Shown piece by piece: positions 16,063-26,356 of a stretch of 64,000 bases of DNA; the first letter of the stretch is position 1; every line of letters starts with the position of its first letter. The position numbers and the translations under genes were made by a program. The DNA lies in the NCBI RefSeq assembly GCF_016106035.1, contig NZ_JADKPZ010000007.1:45230-109229 (forward strand), given 5' to 3'. The stretch comes from Arcobacter vandammei (GTDB lineage Bacteria > Campylobacterota > Campylobacteria > Campylobacterales > Arcobacteraceae). The notes under the pieces were generated by a model. The model searched no databases and was not told where the DNA came from. It worked only from the letters and a program-made list of their open reading frames with translations.

Positions 16063-16839
16063 CTTAATTATACTATTAGTAAGATTTATTAAATTTGTAT
16101 GCCAATCTTCATTAAAAATATTATTTTCAATAGCTTGAACTTTTAAGTTTGTAGCTAAAATATTTGCAAATTTTTCATCATAAGAGTAACAATACAAAAG
16201 TTTTGTTGCTTCACTATTTTCATAAGTTTTATTTAAATTTTTTAACTCAAGAGTAGTAAAAACCTTTTTATCTTTTTTTATAACTTCTAACCTAAATCTA
16301 TTCGCAAAATAGTCCCAATAATCTTCAATTGCATAAAAACTATTAATATCACTTTTATTTAAATTTTGAAGAATAAATAAAAAAGTTTCATCTATTTCAT
16401 TTAAAAAACTCTCATAATTTTTCTTATAAAAACTATGATTTCTTGTATCTATTTTTGAAAATAAATCAAAAACATTTTTTGCAATATCTTTTATAGCAAA
16501 AGGATCAGTCCAAATATATGGATTTGAAGAAATTTTATCTATATTTTTTGATAAATCTACAATCTCTAATTTTTTATTATTTTGTTTTAGAATATCTGCA
16601 TATTTATTCTCTATATCTAAACCAAAATGAAGAAAAAACTTTGAATTTGATAGTTTTTTTAATTCAGAAGTTGGGATTTCAATATACTTATTTATAAATC
16701 TATGAGAAATTTCAGTTATTTCTGCCTCTTGTTTTACAATTTTTTTAATAATTGCACTTTCAAGAGGGAAATATGTAGTTACTTGTATTTTTGCAAATAG
16801 AAAAATAGGAAAAATTAGTATAAATATTAACTTTTTCAC
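16060..16839 (-). CDS. ZnuA-like metal-binding periplasmic protein (degenerate ligands)
   Basis: 259 aa with a signal peptide ending near FAK (residue 17) and no lipobox cysteine. Fold-typical segments of cluster A-I metal receptors are present (TYFPLESAIIKKI, FLHFGLDIENKY, NPYIWTDPFAIKDI, YAIEDYWDYFANRF). Compared with recalled ZnuA, H46 may be retained, but the His of the DPHIW motif is Tyr (Y108) and the His of the HDAYGYF-type motif is Glu. It has no His-rich loop. The start is GTG, 19 bases after aspS, so the two are likely co-transcribed. The only transporter partner in the window is ZnuBC at 52366-53912. Confidence 0.72.
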   Translation of the reverse strand: MKKLIFILIFPIFLFAKIQVTTYFPLESAIIKKIVKQEAEITEISHRFINKYIEIPTSELKKLSNSKFFLHFGLDIENKYADILKQNNKKLEIVDLSKNIDKISSNPYIWTDPFAIKDIAKNVFDLFSKIDTRNHSFYKKNYESFLNEIDETFLFILQNLNKSDINSFYAIEDYWDYFANRFRLEVIKKDKKVFTTLELKNLNKTYENSEATKLLYCYSYDEKFANILATNLKVQAIENNIFNEDWHTNLINLTNSIIK

Positions 16840-16858
16840 TATATTTTCTTATTATTTA

Positions 16859-18622
16859 TTAGTTTAATTCTGTTTTTCGCACTCTGATATGCAACTCTTT
16901 TAATTGAGCTTCATCAACACTTGATGGAGCTTGAGTTAATAAACATTGAGCTTTTTGAGTTTTTGGGAATGCTATAACATCTCGTATAGAATCAGTTCCA
17001 GCTAAAAGCATAATCATTCTATCAAGTCCTAGTGCAAATCCACCGTGGCTTGGAGCTCCATATTGAAGTGCATCAAGTAAGAAACCAAATTTTTCTTGTG
17101 CTTCTTCTTTACTAATTCCCATTAATTCAAATACTTTGCTTTGAATTTCCTCTTTATGTATTCTTATGCTTCCACCACCAAGCTCAGTACCATTTAAAAC
17201 AATATCATAAGCGATTGATTCAATATCTTCTAAATCCTCTTTGTTTAAATCTTTTGGCATAGTAAATGGATGATGAAGTGCTTTTGTTCTTCCATCTTCA
17301 ACCTCAAACATAGGGAAATCTACAACCCATAAAAACTCATAAGCATCTGCTGGAATTATATTCATCTCATTTGCTAAGAAAAGTCTAAATCTTCCCATAT
17401 AATCCCATACAGTTTTTTTATCCCCTGCTCCAAAGAATACTACATCTCCAACTTCAAGATTTGTAACTTTTACAATCTCTTCTAAATCAGCTTCACTAAA
17501 GAACTTAGTTAATGGACCTTTTAATCCATCTTCTTTCATTTGGAAGTATCCAAGACCTTTTGCTCCAAATTTTCTTACATAATCTTCAAAGCTTTTCATC
17601 TGTCTTTTTGAGAAGATATTATCTCCATTTGGGCATCTTAAAGCTTTGATTCTATTGGCTTTTTTCTCTTTTGCTATTTCGCTAAAAATCTCATTTGTAG
17701 AGTTAGCAAAAATATCAATAACATCAATCAGAGGCATATCAAATCTTAAATCTGGTTTATCACTTCCGTAACTCTCCATGGCTTCACTATATTTCATTCT
17801 TCTAAATGTACTTGGAATATTTTTTCCACATTTAGTAAATACATCATAGATTAATTTTTCAGCAACACCTATTACATCTTCTTGAGAGCAAAAACTCATC
17901 TCAACATCTATTTGAGTAAATTCTGGTTGTCTATCTGCTCTTAAATCTTCATCTCTAAAACATTTTGCAATTTGAAAATATCTATCAAACCCTGCAACCA
18001 TTAAAAGTTGTTTAAATAGTTGTGGAGATTGTGGTAATGCATAAAACTCACCAGCATGAACCCTTGAAGGAACTAAATAATCTCTTGCACCTTCTGGTGT
18101 AGATTTTGTTAAAATTGGAGTTTCAACATCTAAAAATCCTAACTCATCAAGAGTGTTTCTTGCTTGAATAGTTGCTTTACTTCTTAATTGAAAAATATCA
18201 AATGATTTTTTACTTCTAAGCTCTAAAAATCTATTTCTTAGCTTTATCTCATCATTTACTTTTTCATCATTTATATCAAAAGGCATAGCTTTGCTTCTGT
18301 TTTCAATCACAAGATTTTCTAAAATAATCTCTATTTTTCCTGTTTCAAGATTTGGATTTTCTAAGCCTTCACCTCTAGCTCTAACTGTTCCAGTTGCTAT
18401 TAAAACATACTCATCTCTTACTGTTTCAGCAACACTTAAAGCCTCTTTACAGTCTTGTGGGTCAGCTACTAGTTGCACTAAACCACTTTTATCTCTTAAA
18501 TCTATAAAAATAATCCCACCGTGGTCTCGTCTGCTATTAACCCAACCAGCAACAGTTACTTTTTGCCCTATTAAATTTTCTCTTACACTTGTATTATAAT
18601 GTGTTCTCAAATTAAACTCCAT
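16859..18622 (-). CDS. aspS: Aspartate--tRNA ligase
   Basis: 587 aa bacterial-type AspRS: N-terminal anticodon-binding OB fold ([20 protein letters not shown]), class II motif 2 ([18 protein letters not shown]), the GAD insertion domain in the middle, and motif 3 ([16 protein letters not shown]). In Campylobacterota AspRS is commonly non-discriminating and also charges tRNA-Asn for GatCAB to amidate; I expect that here but cannot test it. The metal-binding-protein gene follows 19 bases downstream. Confidence 0.96.
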   Translation of the reverse strand: MEFNLRTHYNTSVRENLIGQKVTVAGWVNSRRDHGGIIFIDLRDKSGLVQLVADPQDCKEALSVAETVRDEYVLIATGTVRARGEGLENPNLETGKIEIILENLVIENRSKAMPFDINDEKVNDEIKLRNRFLELRSKKSFDIFQLRSKATIQARNTLDELGFLDVETPILTKSTPEGARDYLVPSRVHAGEFYALPQSPQLFKQLLMVAGFDRYFQIAKCFRDEDLRADRQPEFTQIDVEMSFCSQEDVIGVAEKLIYDVFTKCGKNIPSTFRRMKYSEAMESYGSDKPDLRFDMPLIDVIDIFANSTNEIFSEIAKEKKANRIKALRCPNGDNIFSKRQMKSFEDYVRKFGAKGLGYFQMKEDGLKGPLTKFFSEADLEEIVKVTNLEVGDVVFFGAGDKKTVWDYMGRFRLFLANEMNIIPADAYEFLWVVDFPMFEVEDGRTKALHHPFTMPKDLNKEDLEDIESIAYDIVLNGTELGGGSIRIHKEEIQSKVFELMGISKEEAQEKFGFLLDALQYGAPSHGGFALGLDRMIMLLAGTDSIRDVIAFPKTQKAQCLLTQAPSSVDEAQLKELHIRVRKTELN

Positions 18623-18654
18623 TTTTCTAAATAAACCGCGATTTTATCTAAAAC

Positions 18655-19827
18655 TTACTTAATCTCAACAAATCCATATTCTGTTACTTTAAAAAGTCTT
18701 GGAATATAAACTGCTTCATTATTTACTATTTTTGTAGGAACTAGTCCATTATTACCATTTATCAAATAATTAGTTCCAACCAAAGTAGAGTAATCAACCC
18801 ACGAAAAATTCAAATCTCCACCCATTGAAGTAACCTCTTCTCTTAGTTTGCTATTTACTTCAGATATAGAGTTTGCTATTACTAATTTATTTCTATCTTC
18901 ACTTTGAGTTAAAGTAAGTAAATTTAAATCATAATTTGCTTGTGTACCAAATACAAAAGCTGGATTAATATTATTTGCTCTTAATTGAGATAAAATCATA
19001 GCACTTTTTACAATATCCAAATTCAGGTATAAACTTTTATTGTTAAGTCCACCAACAAGTCCTTTGAAATTTTTTTCACTATTACTAATCTCTCTTTCAA
19101 TACCACTTGGAACTACACTATTATAGGCTTTTTTAATATTTTTACTTAAGAAAGTATCTTGAAAAAACAGTACATTATTTCCATTTGAGTAATAACTTAA
19201 TTTTTTAAGTTGTTCTTCATAAGATATTGAACCAAAAATTAAATTATCATTATTTTCTAAACTATCCTTTTTCTCAATTAAAGGAAGATATACTTTTAAA
19301 TCGGAACTTGCAACTTTATTTAAACTATTTATTGCTTTTGGCGAGAAAAGTGCTATAACATTTTTTAAACCACTATTTTTTAACTTTGAAAAAGCTTCTT
19401 CAATGCTATTTAGATTTTCATCACTTGTTTCAATAACAGTAAGATTATATTGTGCATTTGCAAAAGATAAATAAGCAGAAATTGTATTTAATGAACTTTT
19501 TGCATATTTTGAAAGAACAGTTGGATAAACAAAAGCTAAATTAATATTAGCTCTTGTTAAGTCAATAGTAGCAAATTTTTCATCTTCTTCAAAAACTTCA
19601 TTTTTGCTTCCATTGTTATCGATTATTTGCTCTTTTATATCAGTTTCCATAACTTCAACAGGAACAAACTCTTCTACAACTGTAACTTTATCTTCATCTA
19701 CTTGTTTTGGTGTTGATGGTTGAACAACAGGAGACTTTTGACCTGGCATTTTTAACTGAACAACTTGCTTTTGAGTACAACCAAAAAAGGCGAAAACTAC
19801 TAATAGTAAAACTAATAACTGTTTCAA
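18655..19827 (-). CDS. Lipoprotein with periplasmic-binding-protein-like fold
   Basis: 390 aa. A lipoprotein signal ends at AFFGC (C17). A proline/acid-rich linker (about 25-80) leads to a domain resembling type I periplasmic binding proteins or LpoA-like activators (INLAFVYPTVLSKYAKSSLN, LKNVIALFSPKAINSLNKVA, NPAFVFGTQANYDLNLLTL). It probably sits in the outer membrane facing the periplasm; an LpoA-like role in cell-wall synthesis is only a possibility. The start is TTG with GAGGAG five bases before it, in a TTGA overlap with the UDG-like gene, so translation is coupled. Confidence 0.7.
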   Translation of the reverse strand: MKQLLVLLLVVFAFFGCTQKQVVQLKMPGQKSPVVQPSTPKQVDEDKVTVVEEFVPVEVMETDIKEQIIDNNGSKNEVFEEDEKFATIDLTRANINLAFVYPTVLSKYAKSSLNTISAYLSFANAQYNLTVIETSDENLNSIEEAFSKLKNSGLKNVIALFSPKAINSLNKVASSDLKVYLPLIEKKDSLENNDNLIFGSISYEEQLKKLSYYSNGNNVLFFQDTFLSKNIKKAYNSVVPSGIEREISNSEKNFKGLVGGLNNKSLYLNLDIVKSAMILSQLRANNINPAFVFGTQANYDLNLLTLTQSEDRNKLVIANSISEVNSKLREEVTSMGGDLNFSWVDYSTLVGTNYLINGNNGLVPTKIVNNEAVYIPRLFKVTEYGFVEIK

Positions 19828-20489
19828 TTTAACTCCTCTAAAAAACTTTTTATATTTAACATATCAAAATAAGTCTCTTTTTTAAGTGATGGGTTTCTAA
19901 GAAGGAAACTAGGAGAGTATATAGATATTATTTGTGTATCATTAAACTTCAGAAATTTACCTTTATTTGCCAAGAAATCACCACTTTTAAGTAAATAAGA
20001 GTAAACTTTTTCACCTAAAGCTACAATTAATTTTGGTTTTATAATATCTATTTGTTTTAATAAATAGTCATTACAAGTGTCAAAATTAGAATTTGAAGCA
20101 CCATTTAAAGATTTACATTTTACCAATGAAGTGATATAAACTTCCTCTTTTTTTATATTTAAAACATTCTCTATCATTTTAGATAGTATCTCTCCACTAT
20201 TTCCAACATAAAATGAATTTAATTCATCTTCACTAGAACTTGGTTCATCTTGTATAAACATAATTTGACTTTTAGGGCTACCAAAACCAAATAAAACTTT
20301 TTTTCTTGATTTTGATAATTCACATAAATAGCAATTTTCACTTATTTTATGTAATTCAACTAAACTATTTGGTAAATTCTGATTTTTTATATCAAAACTT
20401 CCAATATCAAAATCGTCATGATAGCTATATCCAAATGATTTTAGATTATACAAATATTTTAAAACTTGATTCTTTACTTTGATTGTCAT
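19824..20489 (-). CDS. Uracil-DNA glycosylase family 4-like Fe-S protein, altered motifs
   Basis: 221 aa. The four cysteines that hold the [4Fe-4S] cluster of family 4 UDGs are in place: C53-x2-C56, C125 (SLVKC) and C139 (FDTC). The overall fold phrases fit (FGFGSPKSQIMFIQ, FYVGNSGEIL, LIVALGEKVY). However, motif A, normally GEAPG or GEGPG, is QDEPS (80-84), and motif B, normally YHPS, is YSPS (191-194), so both catalytic loops are altered. Uracil excision is therefore doubtful. The N-terminal 50 residues are not part of the core domain. It overlaps the lipoprotein gene by 4 nt. Confidence 0.75.
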   Translation of the reverse strand: MTIKVKNQVLKYLYNLKSFGYSYHDDFDIGSFDIKNQNLPNSLVELHKISENCYLCELSKSRKKVLFGFGSPKSQIMFIQDEPSSSEDELNSFYVGNSGEILSKMIENVLNIKKEEVYITSLVKCKSLNGASNSNFDTCNDYLLKQIDIIKPKLIVALGEKVYSYLLKSGDFLANKGKFLKFNDTQIISIYSPSFLLRNPSLKKETYFDMLNIKSFLEELN

Positions 20490-20541
20490 AAGGGATTTTA
20501 CAAAAATTATACTTTAGTATTATTGATTTAAAAAAAGATTA

Positions 20542-20568
20542 TTAAATAAGGAGAAAATCCTTATTTAA
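20542..20568 (-). terminator. Terminator of the ribosomal operon
   Basis: Arms TTAAATAAGGA (20542-20552) and TCCTTATTTAA (20558-20568) with a five-base loop, nine bases past the infA stop. On the minus strand a run of seven T residues follows, a textbook intrinsic terminator. Confidence 0.9.
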
Positions 20569-20576
20569 TTAAGATA

Positions 20577-20795
20577 CTATTTGTATCTGTGAGTAATTCT
20601 ACCTTTATCTAGCGAATAAGGTGTAATTTCTACTTTTACAGTATCGTTTGGTAATATTTTTATATAGTGCATTCTCATTTTTCCTGAGATATGACATAAA
20701 ACTATATGTCCATTATCCAATTGAACTCTAAACATTGCATTTGGTAAAGCTTCAACAACTTTTCCATCAACAACTATTACATCATCTTTTGCCAC
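20577..20795 (-). CDS. infA: Translation initiation factor IF-1
   Basis: 72 aa, the usual length. A single OB-fold (S1-like) protein that sits in the ribosomal A site during initiation; [20 protein letters not shown] and [10 protein letters not shown] are diagnostic. The start is GTG (20793-20795) with AAGGAA upstream, giving MAKDDVIV as in other species. It is the last gene of the 23-gene operon: a terminator follows and the expected rpmJ (L36) is absent. Confidence 0.96.
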   Translation of the reverse strand: MAKDDVIVVDGKVVEALPNAMFRVQLDNGHIVLCHISGKMRMHYIKILPNDTVKVEITPYSLDKGRITHRYK

Positions 20796-20804
20796 ATTAG
20801 TTCC

Positions 20805-21569
20805 TTAATTTTCCGTTTTACTTAAAATAACTGCTCGTCCATCAACTACAGCAACTGTATGCTCATAATGACTCCCTCTTAATCCATCAGCAGAAACAAC
20901 ATCCCAACCATTTTTTAAAATAACAGGATTTCTATCTTTTTGACAAATCATGGGTTCAATACAAAATACCATTCCATTTTTTATTTTTGGTCCAGATTTT
21001 GTATTTCCATGTTCCAAGTAGTTTGGAATTTCAGGATCTTCATGTGGTTTTCTTCCAATACCATGTCCACAAAATCTAACTAGTGGCTGGTATCCTCTAG
21101 CAACAATAAAATCCTCAATAGCTTTTGATAGCTCTTTAAATCTCATACCTTCTTCAATTATATCAATTGCATAATATAATGAATCTTTTGCACAAGCTAT
21201 CAAATCTTCATCTTTTTTAGAGATTTTTCCAATTGGCATAGTAATAGCACTATCACCATACCAACCATCAATTTCTGTTCCAATATCAAGACCTAGAATA
21301 TCGCCCTCTTTTAGGACAACATCACTAGGAATTCCATGAATTATAACTTCATTTAAAGATGTACAAACAGCATTAGGAAATCCATATAAACCTTTAAAAG
21401 CAGGTCTTGCTCCAAGGCTTTCTATAAATTTATCTCCCATTGCATCAACTTCTTTTAAAGTCATTCCAGCTTTTACATTTTCCTCTAAATATTTTAAAGT
21501 TTTTGCAACAGCAATATTTGCTACAGAAAGTTTTTCAATCTCTTGTGGTTTTCTAATTGCAATAGACAT
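20805..21569 (-). CDS. map: Methionine aminopeptidase type I
   Basis: Removes the initiator methionine. 254 aa from the ATG at 21567-21569, one base after the secY TAA; a GTG further upstream would run into secY and is rejected. Metal ligands are visible in LGLDIGTEIDGWYGDSA (two Asp), the His in CGHGIGRKPHE, and the Glu residues in FCIEPMI and near YEHTVAV. It lies between secY and infA where many bacteria carry adk followed by map. Confidence 0.95.
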   Translation of the reverse strand: MSIAIRKPQEIEKLSVANIAVAKTLKYLEENVKAGMTLKEVDAMGDKFIESLGARPAFKGLYGFPNAVCTSLNEVIIHGIPSDVVLKEGDILGLDIGTEIDGWYGDSAITMPIGKISKKDEDLIACAKDSLYYAIDIIEEGMRFKELSKAIEDFIVARGYQPLVRFCGHGIGRKPHEDPEIPNYLEHGNTKSGPKIKNGMVFCIEPMICQKDRNPVILKNGWDVVSADGLRGSHYEHTVAVVDGRAVILSKTEN

Positions 21570-21570
21570 T

Positions 21571-22833
21571 TTATAATCCAACCGCACTTAGAGTTTGATA
21601 TTTATTTGAATATTGTTGAGCTTCAATTTTTCTCATAGTATCTATAGCAACTTGAACAACAATTAAAACAGCAACCCCACCAAAATAGAAAGGTACTCCC
21701 ATAGCTTTAACTATTAACCAAGGAAGAGTAGATATTAATCCCATATAAATAGCTCCCCAGAAAGTTAATCTTCCTGCAACATCATTTAAATAACCAGCTG
21801 TTCCCTCTCCTGGTCTAATTCCAGGGATGAATCCACCTTGTCTTTTTAAATTTTCACTAATATCTTTTGCATTAAATGTAATTGATGCATAGAAAAATGC
21901 AAAGAAAACTACAAATAAAAACATAAATAAATTAAAAGTATATGAACTTGGATTTAAATAATCTGCAATCATTACTAAATATTTATTTTGGCTTCCTTGT
22001 AAAATTGTACTTGGAAACATCAAAATAGCACTTGCAAAAATTGCTGGAATTACTCCACTTAAATTTACTTTAATTGGAATATAGTTCATAACTCTTTTGT
22101 TTTGGTTTTGCATAATTACTTTTCTTGAGTAAGAAACAGGAACTCTTCTCTCTCCTAACTCAACATAAATAATAGATCCTACCGTTGCTAAAATTACTAA
22201 AATAATTCCAATAACAGTTAAGAAATGCATTTGACCATTATTTACTAAATCAACAGTTCCACCAATAGCACTCGGAATTGCTGAAACGATACCTGCAAAG
22301 ATAATTAAAGAAATACCATTTCCAATTCCTCTTTGAGTAATTTGCTCTCCAATCCACATTAAAAGCATTGTTCCAGTAAGCATTGAAATAGCCGAAACAG
22401 CAATAAATGTATTCATATCAATAGAAATTGCAGCTTGACCACTTTGACCTGTTAGTGAATTTAAACCAATAGAAACACCAATAGACTGAATAAGAGTAAT
22501 AACAATAGTTGTATATCTGATGATTTGCATATATTTTTGCATTCCATCTCTCTCTTTTTTCATTTTACCAAGTGTGGGGAAAGTTGCTGCTAGAAGCTCC
22601 ATAATAATAGAAGCAGTAATGTAAGGCATAATTCCTAGTGAGATAATACTTAGTCTTTCAACTGCATTTCCACTAAACATATTAACTAGACCTAATGCAT
22701 TGTTTGCATTTGAATCAAAAAATTCTTTAACTACATCTATATTAACTCCAGGAACTGGCACATATGCCAGTAGCCTGTAAAGAAGAATAAAACCTAATGT
22801 AATAAGAATCTTATTTACTAGATCTTTACTCAT
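21571..22833 (-). CDS. secY: Preprotein translocase subunit SecY
   Basis: 420 aa, ten membrane helices forming the Sec channel with SecE and SecG. Family phrases: RLLAYVPVPGVN, ISLGIMPYITASIIMELL, the cytoplasmic loop with VSYSRKVI and NYIPIKVNLSGVIP, and GFIPGIRPGEGTAGYL. It follows rplO by two bases, so ribosomal and translocon genes share one transcript. Confidence 0.96.
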   Translation of the reverse strand: MSKDLVNKILITLGFILLYRLLAYVPVPGVNIDVVKEFFDSNANNALGLVNMFSGNAVERLSIISLGIMPYITASIIMELLAATFPTLGKMKKERDGMQKYMQIIRYTTIVITLIQSIGVSIGLNSLTGQSGQAAISIDMNTFIAVSAISMLTGTMLLMWIGEQITQRGIGNGISLIIFAGIVSAIPSAIGGTVDLVNNGQMHFLTVIGIILVILATVGSIIYVELGERRVPVSYSRKVIMQNQNKRVMNYIPIKVNLSGVIPAIFASAILMFPSTILQGSQNKYLVMIADYLNPSSYTFNLFMFLFVVFFAFFYASITFNAKDISENLKRQGGFIPGIRPGEGTAGYLNDVAGRLTFWGAIYMGLISTLPWLIVKAMGVPFYFGGVAVLIVVQVAIDTMRKIEAQQYSNKYQTLSAVGL

Positions 22834-22835
22834 AA

Positions 22836-23234
22836 TTAATTTCCAGTAGTTGTAACGTTTTCGTCTTTAATCTTAGCGCTTAAATTTTTAGCTGTTGCAC
22901 CAATTAATTTAACTTTTACAACAGATTTTGATAATTTATATACAGATTTAATTGTCTCAACTGTAATTTCTGGTAATTCAGCAATTGCAGTTACTTTTTC
23001 AACATTAATCGAATATGGTTTAACTACTCTTGATATAAATCCAACTTTAGGAAGTCTTCTTGCTAGTGGTTGTTGTCCACCTTCAAAACCTCTTTTTACA
23101 TTATATCCAGATCTAGCTTTTTGACCTTTATTACCTTTTCCAGCAGTTTTACCGTTACCGCTTCCTTGTCCTCTACCTTTTCTTTTAGCAGCTTTTGTAC
23201 TACCGCAAGCTGGTTGTAAATTATCTAATATCAT
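22836..23234 (-). CDS. rplO: 50S ribosomal protein L15
   Basis: 132 aa, with the Gly/Lys/Arg-rich N-terminal arm ([18 protein letters not shown]) that threads through 23S rRNA, and [15 protein letters not shown]. In most bacteria rpmD (L30) lies between rpsE and rplO; here rpsE is only four bases upstream, so L30 is missing from the operon. Confidence 0.96.
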   Translation of the reverse strand: MILDNLQPACGSTKAAKRKGRGQGSGNGKTAGKGNKGQKARSGYNVKRGFEGGQQPLARRLPKVGFISRVVKPYSINVEKVTAIAELPEITVETIKSVYKLSKSVVKVKLIGATAKNLSAKIKDENVTTTGN

Positions 23235-23238
23235 CTTC

Positions 23239-23682
23239 TTATCCTTTAATTCTTGCTAAAGCTTCAACTGTAGCTTGTACAAGGTTATTTGGATTATTTG
23301 AACCTAAAGATTTTGCAATAATATCTTTAACTCCAGAAAGCTCAAGAACAGGTCTTGCAGCTCCTCCAGCGATTAGCCCAGTTCCTTCTGAAGCTGGTCT
23401 TAATAATATTTTACTTGCATTATATTTGTGTTCAATATCATGTGCTATAGTAGTACCTTTAATAGAAATAGTAACTAAGCTTTTGAATGCATCATCTAAT
23501 GCTTTTTTAATTGCATCAGGAACTTCTTTAGCTTTACCAGTTCCAAATCCTACTGTTCCGTTTTTATCTCCAACAACAACTAAAGCTGTAAATCTGAATC
23601 TTCTTCCACCTTTTACAACTTTTGTTACTCTTCCGATTTTAACGATTGCTTCTTGAAAATCTTCTCTATTTACTGCCATCAT
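23239..23682 (-). CDS. rpsE: 30S ribosomal protein S5
   Basis: 147 aa; S5 double-stranded-RNA-binding fold with [19 protein letters not shown] and [17 protein letters not shown]. Part of the decoding fidelity region with S4. Two ATG codons are adjacent; AAGGA is best placed (six bases) for the second at 23677-23679, so the protein may begin MAVNREDF. Confidence 0.96.
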   Translation of the reverse strand: MMAVNREDFQEAIVKIGRVTKVVKGGRRFRFTALVVVGDKNGTVGFGTGKAKEVPDAIKKALDDAFKSLVTISIKGTTIAHDIEHKYNASKILLRPASEGTGLIAGGAARPVLELSGVKDIIAKSLGSNNPNNLVQATVEALARIKG

Positions 23683-23688
23683 TAATCC

Positions 23689-24048
23689 TTATAATTTAAT
23701 ACCATTTTCTCTTAATGCGTCAGCAAATGCTGCAACAACACCATGATAAAGATACCCGTTTCTATCATAAACAACTGTTTCAATTCCAGCTGCTTTTAAT
23801 TTAGAAGCAAACTCAGCTGCAACTTTAGCAGCATTCTCTTTATTACCACTTAAACCCATAGCTTGAGAGCTAACAGCTGCTAAAGTTCTACCTTCAACAT
23901 CGTTGATAGCTTGTGCACTAATGTATTTGTTTGATTTAAAAATAGATACTCTTGGTTTATCTGCTGTACCAAAAATATTAGCTCTAACTCTTTTTTTTCT
24001 TTTAATTCTTAAAGCAACTTTTTTTGCTAAATCTTTTACTCTACTCAT
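23689..24048 (-). CDS. rplR: 50S ribosomal protein L18
   Basis: 119 aa 5S rRNA-binding protein; [20 protein letters not shown] and the C-terminal [20 protein letters not shown] are diagnostic. The N-terminus is basic. Nine bases follow rplF and six precede rpsE. Confidence 0.96.
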   Translation of the reverse strand: MSRVKDLAKKVALRIKRKKRVRANIFGTADKPRVSIFKSNKYISAQAINDVEGRTLAAVSSQAMGLSGNKENAAKVAAEFASKLKAAGIETVVYDRNGYLYHGVVAAFADALRENGIKL

Positions 24049-24057
24049 AGTTACACC

Positions 24058-24594
24058 TTACTTCTTAGCAGTTTTTCCGGCTTTTCTAATGATTTTCTCA
24101 TCAGTATACTTAACACCTTTACCTTTATATGGTTCTGGTTTTCTAAAGCCTCTAATAATTGCAGCAGCTTGTCCAACTTGTTGTTTATCTGCACCTTTAA
24201 CAGTTATGATATTTTTATCAACTGAAATTTCTAAACCTTTTTGAATTTCAAAGTTAATTGGATGAGAGTAACCTAAGATTAACTCTAAAACATCACCTTT
24301 TACAGCTGCTTTATATCCAACTCCGTTGATTTCTAATGATTTTGTGAACCCTTCGTGTAAACCATTAATTGCATTTGCAGTTAATGCTCTATAAGTTCCC
24401 CAAAATGCAGCTGCTTCTTTAGTCTCACCATTTTTAGTTAAAACAACTTGACCATTTGCAACTTCAACACCAACTCTCCCATGAGTTTCAACAGTAGAAA
24501 CATTGTTTCCTTTTTTAACACTAATTAGTGTTCCATTTACAGTTACTTCAATTCCTGCAGGAATTGTGATAGGTTTTTTACCAATTCTTGACAT
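24058..24594 (-). CDS. rplF: 50S ribosomal protein L6
   Basis: 178 aa, two tandem L6 domains; [17 protein letters not shown] at the start and the conserved [13 protein letters not shown] near the end, which contacts 23S rRNA near the factor-binding centre. Ordinary length and position between rpsH and rplR. Confidence 0.97.
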   Translation of the reverse strand: MSRIGKKPITIPAGIEVTVNGTLISVKKGNNVSTVETHGRVGVEVANGQVVLTKNGETKEAAAFWGTYRALTANAINGLHEGFTKSLEINGVGYKAAVKGDVLELILGYSHPINFEIQKGLEISVDKNIITVKGADKQQVGQAAAIIRGFRKPEPYKGKGVKYTDEKIIRKAGKTAKK

Positions 24595-24603
24595 TACACT
24601 CTC

Positions 24604-25002
24604 CTACCAAACAGTACAAAGTACTTCTCCACCAACGTTTGCTGCATAAGCCTCATCGTTAGCGATAATCCCTTTATTTGTAGAAAGGATAATAGTACCG
24701 TACCCATTTTTAAAGTTTTTAATTTCAGAAGCTGGTTTATAAACTCTTCTTCCTGGTTTAGAAACTCTTACAATTTCGTTAATTGCTGATTTTTCTTTTT
24801 CATCATATTTTAATTCAACTTGAATTGTTTTTTTATTGTTTTGTCCATCAATAACTTTGAAACCAGCAATATACTCTTTTTGTAGTAAAACATTTAAAAC
24901 ACCTACTACAGTATTTGAGTGTAATAATGTTGCAACTTCTAATCTTCTCATTGCAGCATTTCTTATTCTAGTCAAAGCATCTGCGATTAAATCATTCATC
25001 AT
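24604..25002 (-). CDS. rpsH: 30S ribosomal protein S8
   Basis: 132 aa 16S rRNA-binding assembly protein ([34 protein letters not shown]-terminal GGEVLCTVW). In E. coli S8 represses its own operon by binding rplE mRNA; I see no matching structure here. Two adjacent ATGs at 25002 and 24999; either could be used after GGAG. Confidence 0.96.
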   Translation of the reverse strand: MMNDLIADALTRIRNAAMRRLEVATLLHSNTVVGVLNVLLQKEYIAGFKVIDGQNNKKTIQVELKYDEKEKSAINEIVRVSKPGRRVYKPASEIKNFKNGYGTIILSTNKGIIANDEAYAANVGGEVLCTVW

Positions 25003-25014
25003 AGCTTTTTTCTC

Positions 25015-25200
25015 CTACCAACTAGCTTTTCTAACACCAGGTAATAAACCTTCGTTAGCCATTTTTCTTAAACAAACTCTACATAGACCAAAATCTTTAT
25101 ATACTGAGTGAGGTCTTCCACAAACAGAACATCTTGTATATGCTCTTACCGCAAATTTAGGTGTTCTTTGTTGTTTAGCGATCATAGATTTTTTTGCCAT
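25015..25200 (-). CDS. rpsN: 30S ribosomal protein S14, zinc type
   Basis: 61 aa, the short form of S14 with two CxxC pairs (C24, C27, C40, C43) for structural zinc, as opposed to the long zinc-free form. The start overlaps the rplE stop by one base. Also called rpsZ. Confidence 0.96.
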   Translation of the reverse strand: MAKKSMIAKQQRTPKFAVRAYTRCSVCGRPHSVYKDFGLCRVCLRKMANEGLLPGVRKASW

Positions 25201-25748
25201 TACGCTCTTCCTTTTGTAAATGGAATTCCAATTAATTCTAATAGTCTATAAGCTTCAGCATCAGTTGAAGCAGTAGTTGCTACAGAAATATTCATTCCAT
25301 GTGTTTTAATGATGTTATCATAAACTACTTCTGGGAACATTAATTGCTCATCAAGACCAAAGTTAAAGTTTCCTCTACCATCAAAACCATTTTTGTTTAA
25401 ACCTCTAAAGTCTTTTACTCTTGGTAATGCAATAGTGCAAAGTTTATCTAAGAAGTTATACATTTGCTCACCTCTTAAAGTAACTTTAATACCAACAGGC
25501 ATTCCTTCTCTTACTTTAAATCCTGCAACAGATTTTTTAGCAATAACTTTAACTGCTTTTTGACCAGCAATTAAAGAGATTGTATCTTGCATATTTTGGA
25601 TTAGTTTAGCATCTTTCATAGCTTCACCAGCACCAACAGAGATAACAACTTTTTCAATTTTAGCTGTTAAAGTTTTGTTTTTTGGAAACTCTGTCTCAAG
25701 TACAGGTCTAATCTCAGCTTTATATTTTTCTAATAATCTTGAAGCCAT
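25200..25748 (-). CDS. rplE: 50S ribosomal protein L5
   Basis: 182 aa 5S rRNA-binding protein of the central protuberance; [37 protein letters not shown] and [15 protein letters not shown] are diagnostic. Three bases after rplX. Confidence 0.97.
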   Translation of the reverse strand: MASRLLEKYKAEIRPVLETEFPKNKTLTAKIEKVVISVGAGEAMKDAKLIQNMQDTISLIAGQKAVKVIAKKSVAGFKVREGMPVGIKVTLRGEQMYNFLDKLCTIALPRVKDFRGLNKNGFDGRGNFNFGLDEQLMFPEVVYDNIIKTHGMNISVATTASTDAEAYRLLELIGIPFTKGRA

Positions 25749-25751
25749 TTC

Positions 25752-25988
25752 TTACCCTTCCACTTTTGCCACATTTGAAATATCAATTGGCATCTCTTTG
25801 TTTATAAATCCACCATCTGGATTTCTTTCTTGGTCTGGTTTAACAGTTTTTTTAGCAACTTTGCAATCTTTTACAATTACTTTGTTCTCTTTTGGTAATA
25901 CTCTTAAAACTTCTCCAGTTTTTCCTTTATCATCACCAGCGATGATTTTAACTGTATCACCTTTTTTAATTTTTAATTTAATAGCCAT
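25752..25988 (-). CDS. rplX: 50S ribosomal protein L24
   Basis: 78 aa, with a KOW motif at the start ([20 protein letters not shown]). An assembly initiator that binds the 5' part of 23S rRNA. It is shorter than E. coli L24 (about 104 aa). One-base overlap with rplN. Confidence 0.96.
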   Translation of the reverse strand: MAIKLKIKKGDTVKIIAGDDKGKTGEVLRVLPKENKVIVKDCKVAKKTVKPDQERNPDGGFINKEMPIDISNVAKVEG

Positions 25989-26356
25989 TATAGTACCTCC
26001 GGTGCAAGTGAAACGATTTTCATAAATCCTGAATATCTAACTTCTCTGGCAACTGGTCCAAAAATTCTTGTTCCAACAGGCTCTCTTTTAGCATCTAAAA
26101 TAACAGCAGCATTGTCATCAAATCTAATTAATGAACCATTTTCTCTTTGAACTTCTTTATGAGTTCTTACAATTACAGCTTTAACAACTTGACCTTTTTT
26201 AATTTTTCCAGTTGGAAGAGCTTTTTTAACAGAAGCAACGATAACATCACCAACAGTTGCATATCTTCTTTTAGAACCACCTAAAACTTTGATACACATA
26301 ATCTCTTTAGCACCTGTGTTATCTGCTACATTTAATCTTGAAAAACTTTGAATCAT
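25988..26356 (-). CDS. rplN: 50S ribosomal protein L14
   Basis: 122 aa; [20 protein letters not shown] and the C-terminal [11 protein letters not shown] are near-invariant. It lies at the subunit interface (bridge B8). Single-base overlaps with both rpsQ and rplX suggest tight coupling. Confidence 0.97.
   Translation of the reverse strand: MIQSFSRLNVADNTGAKEIMCIKVLGGSKRRYATVGDVIVASVKKALPTGKIKKGQVVKAVIVRTHKEVQRENGSLIRFDDNAAVILDAKREPVGTRIFGPVAREVRYSGFMKIVSLAPEVL

Noticed and set aside
23195..24244. Long plus-strand frames opposite ribosomal protein genes
   Set aside because: They mirror the codon bias of the minus-strand ribosomal genes and have no RBS or recognisable domains.
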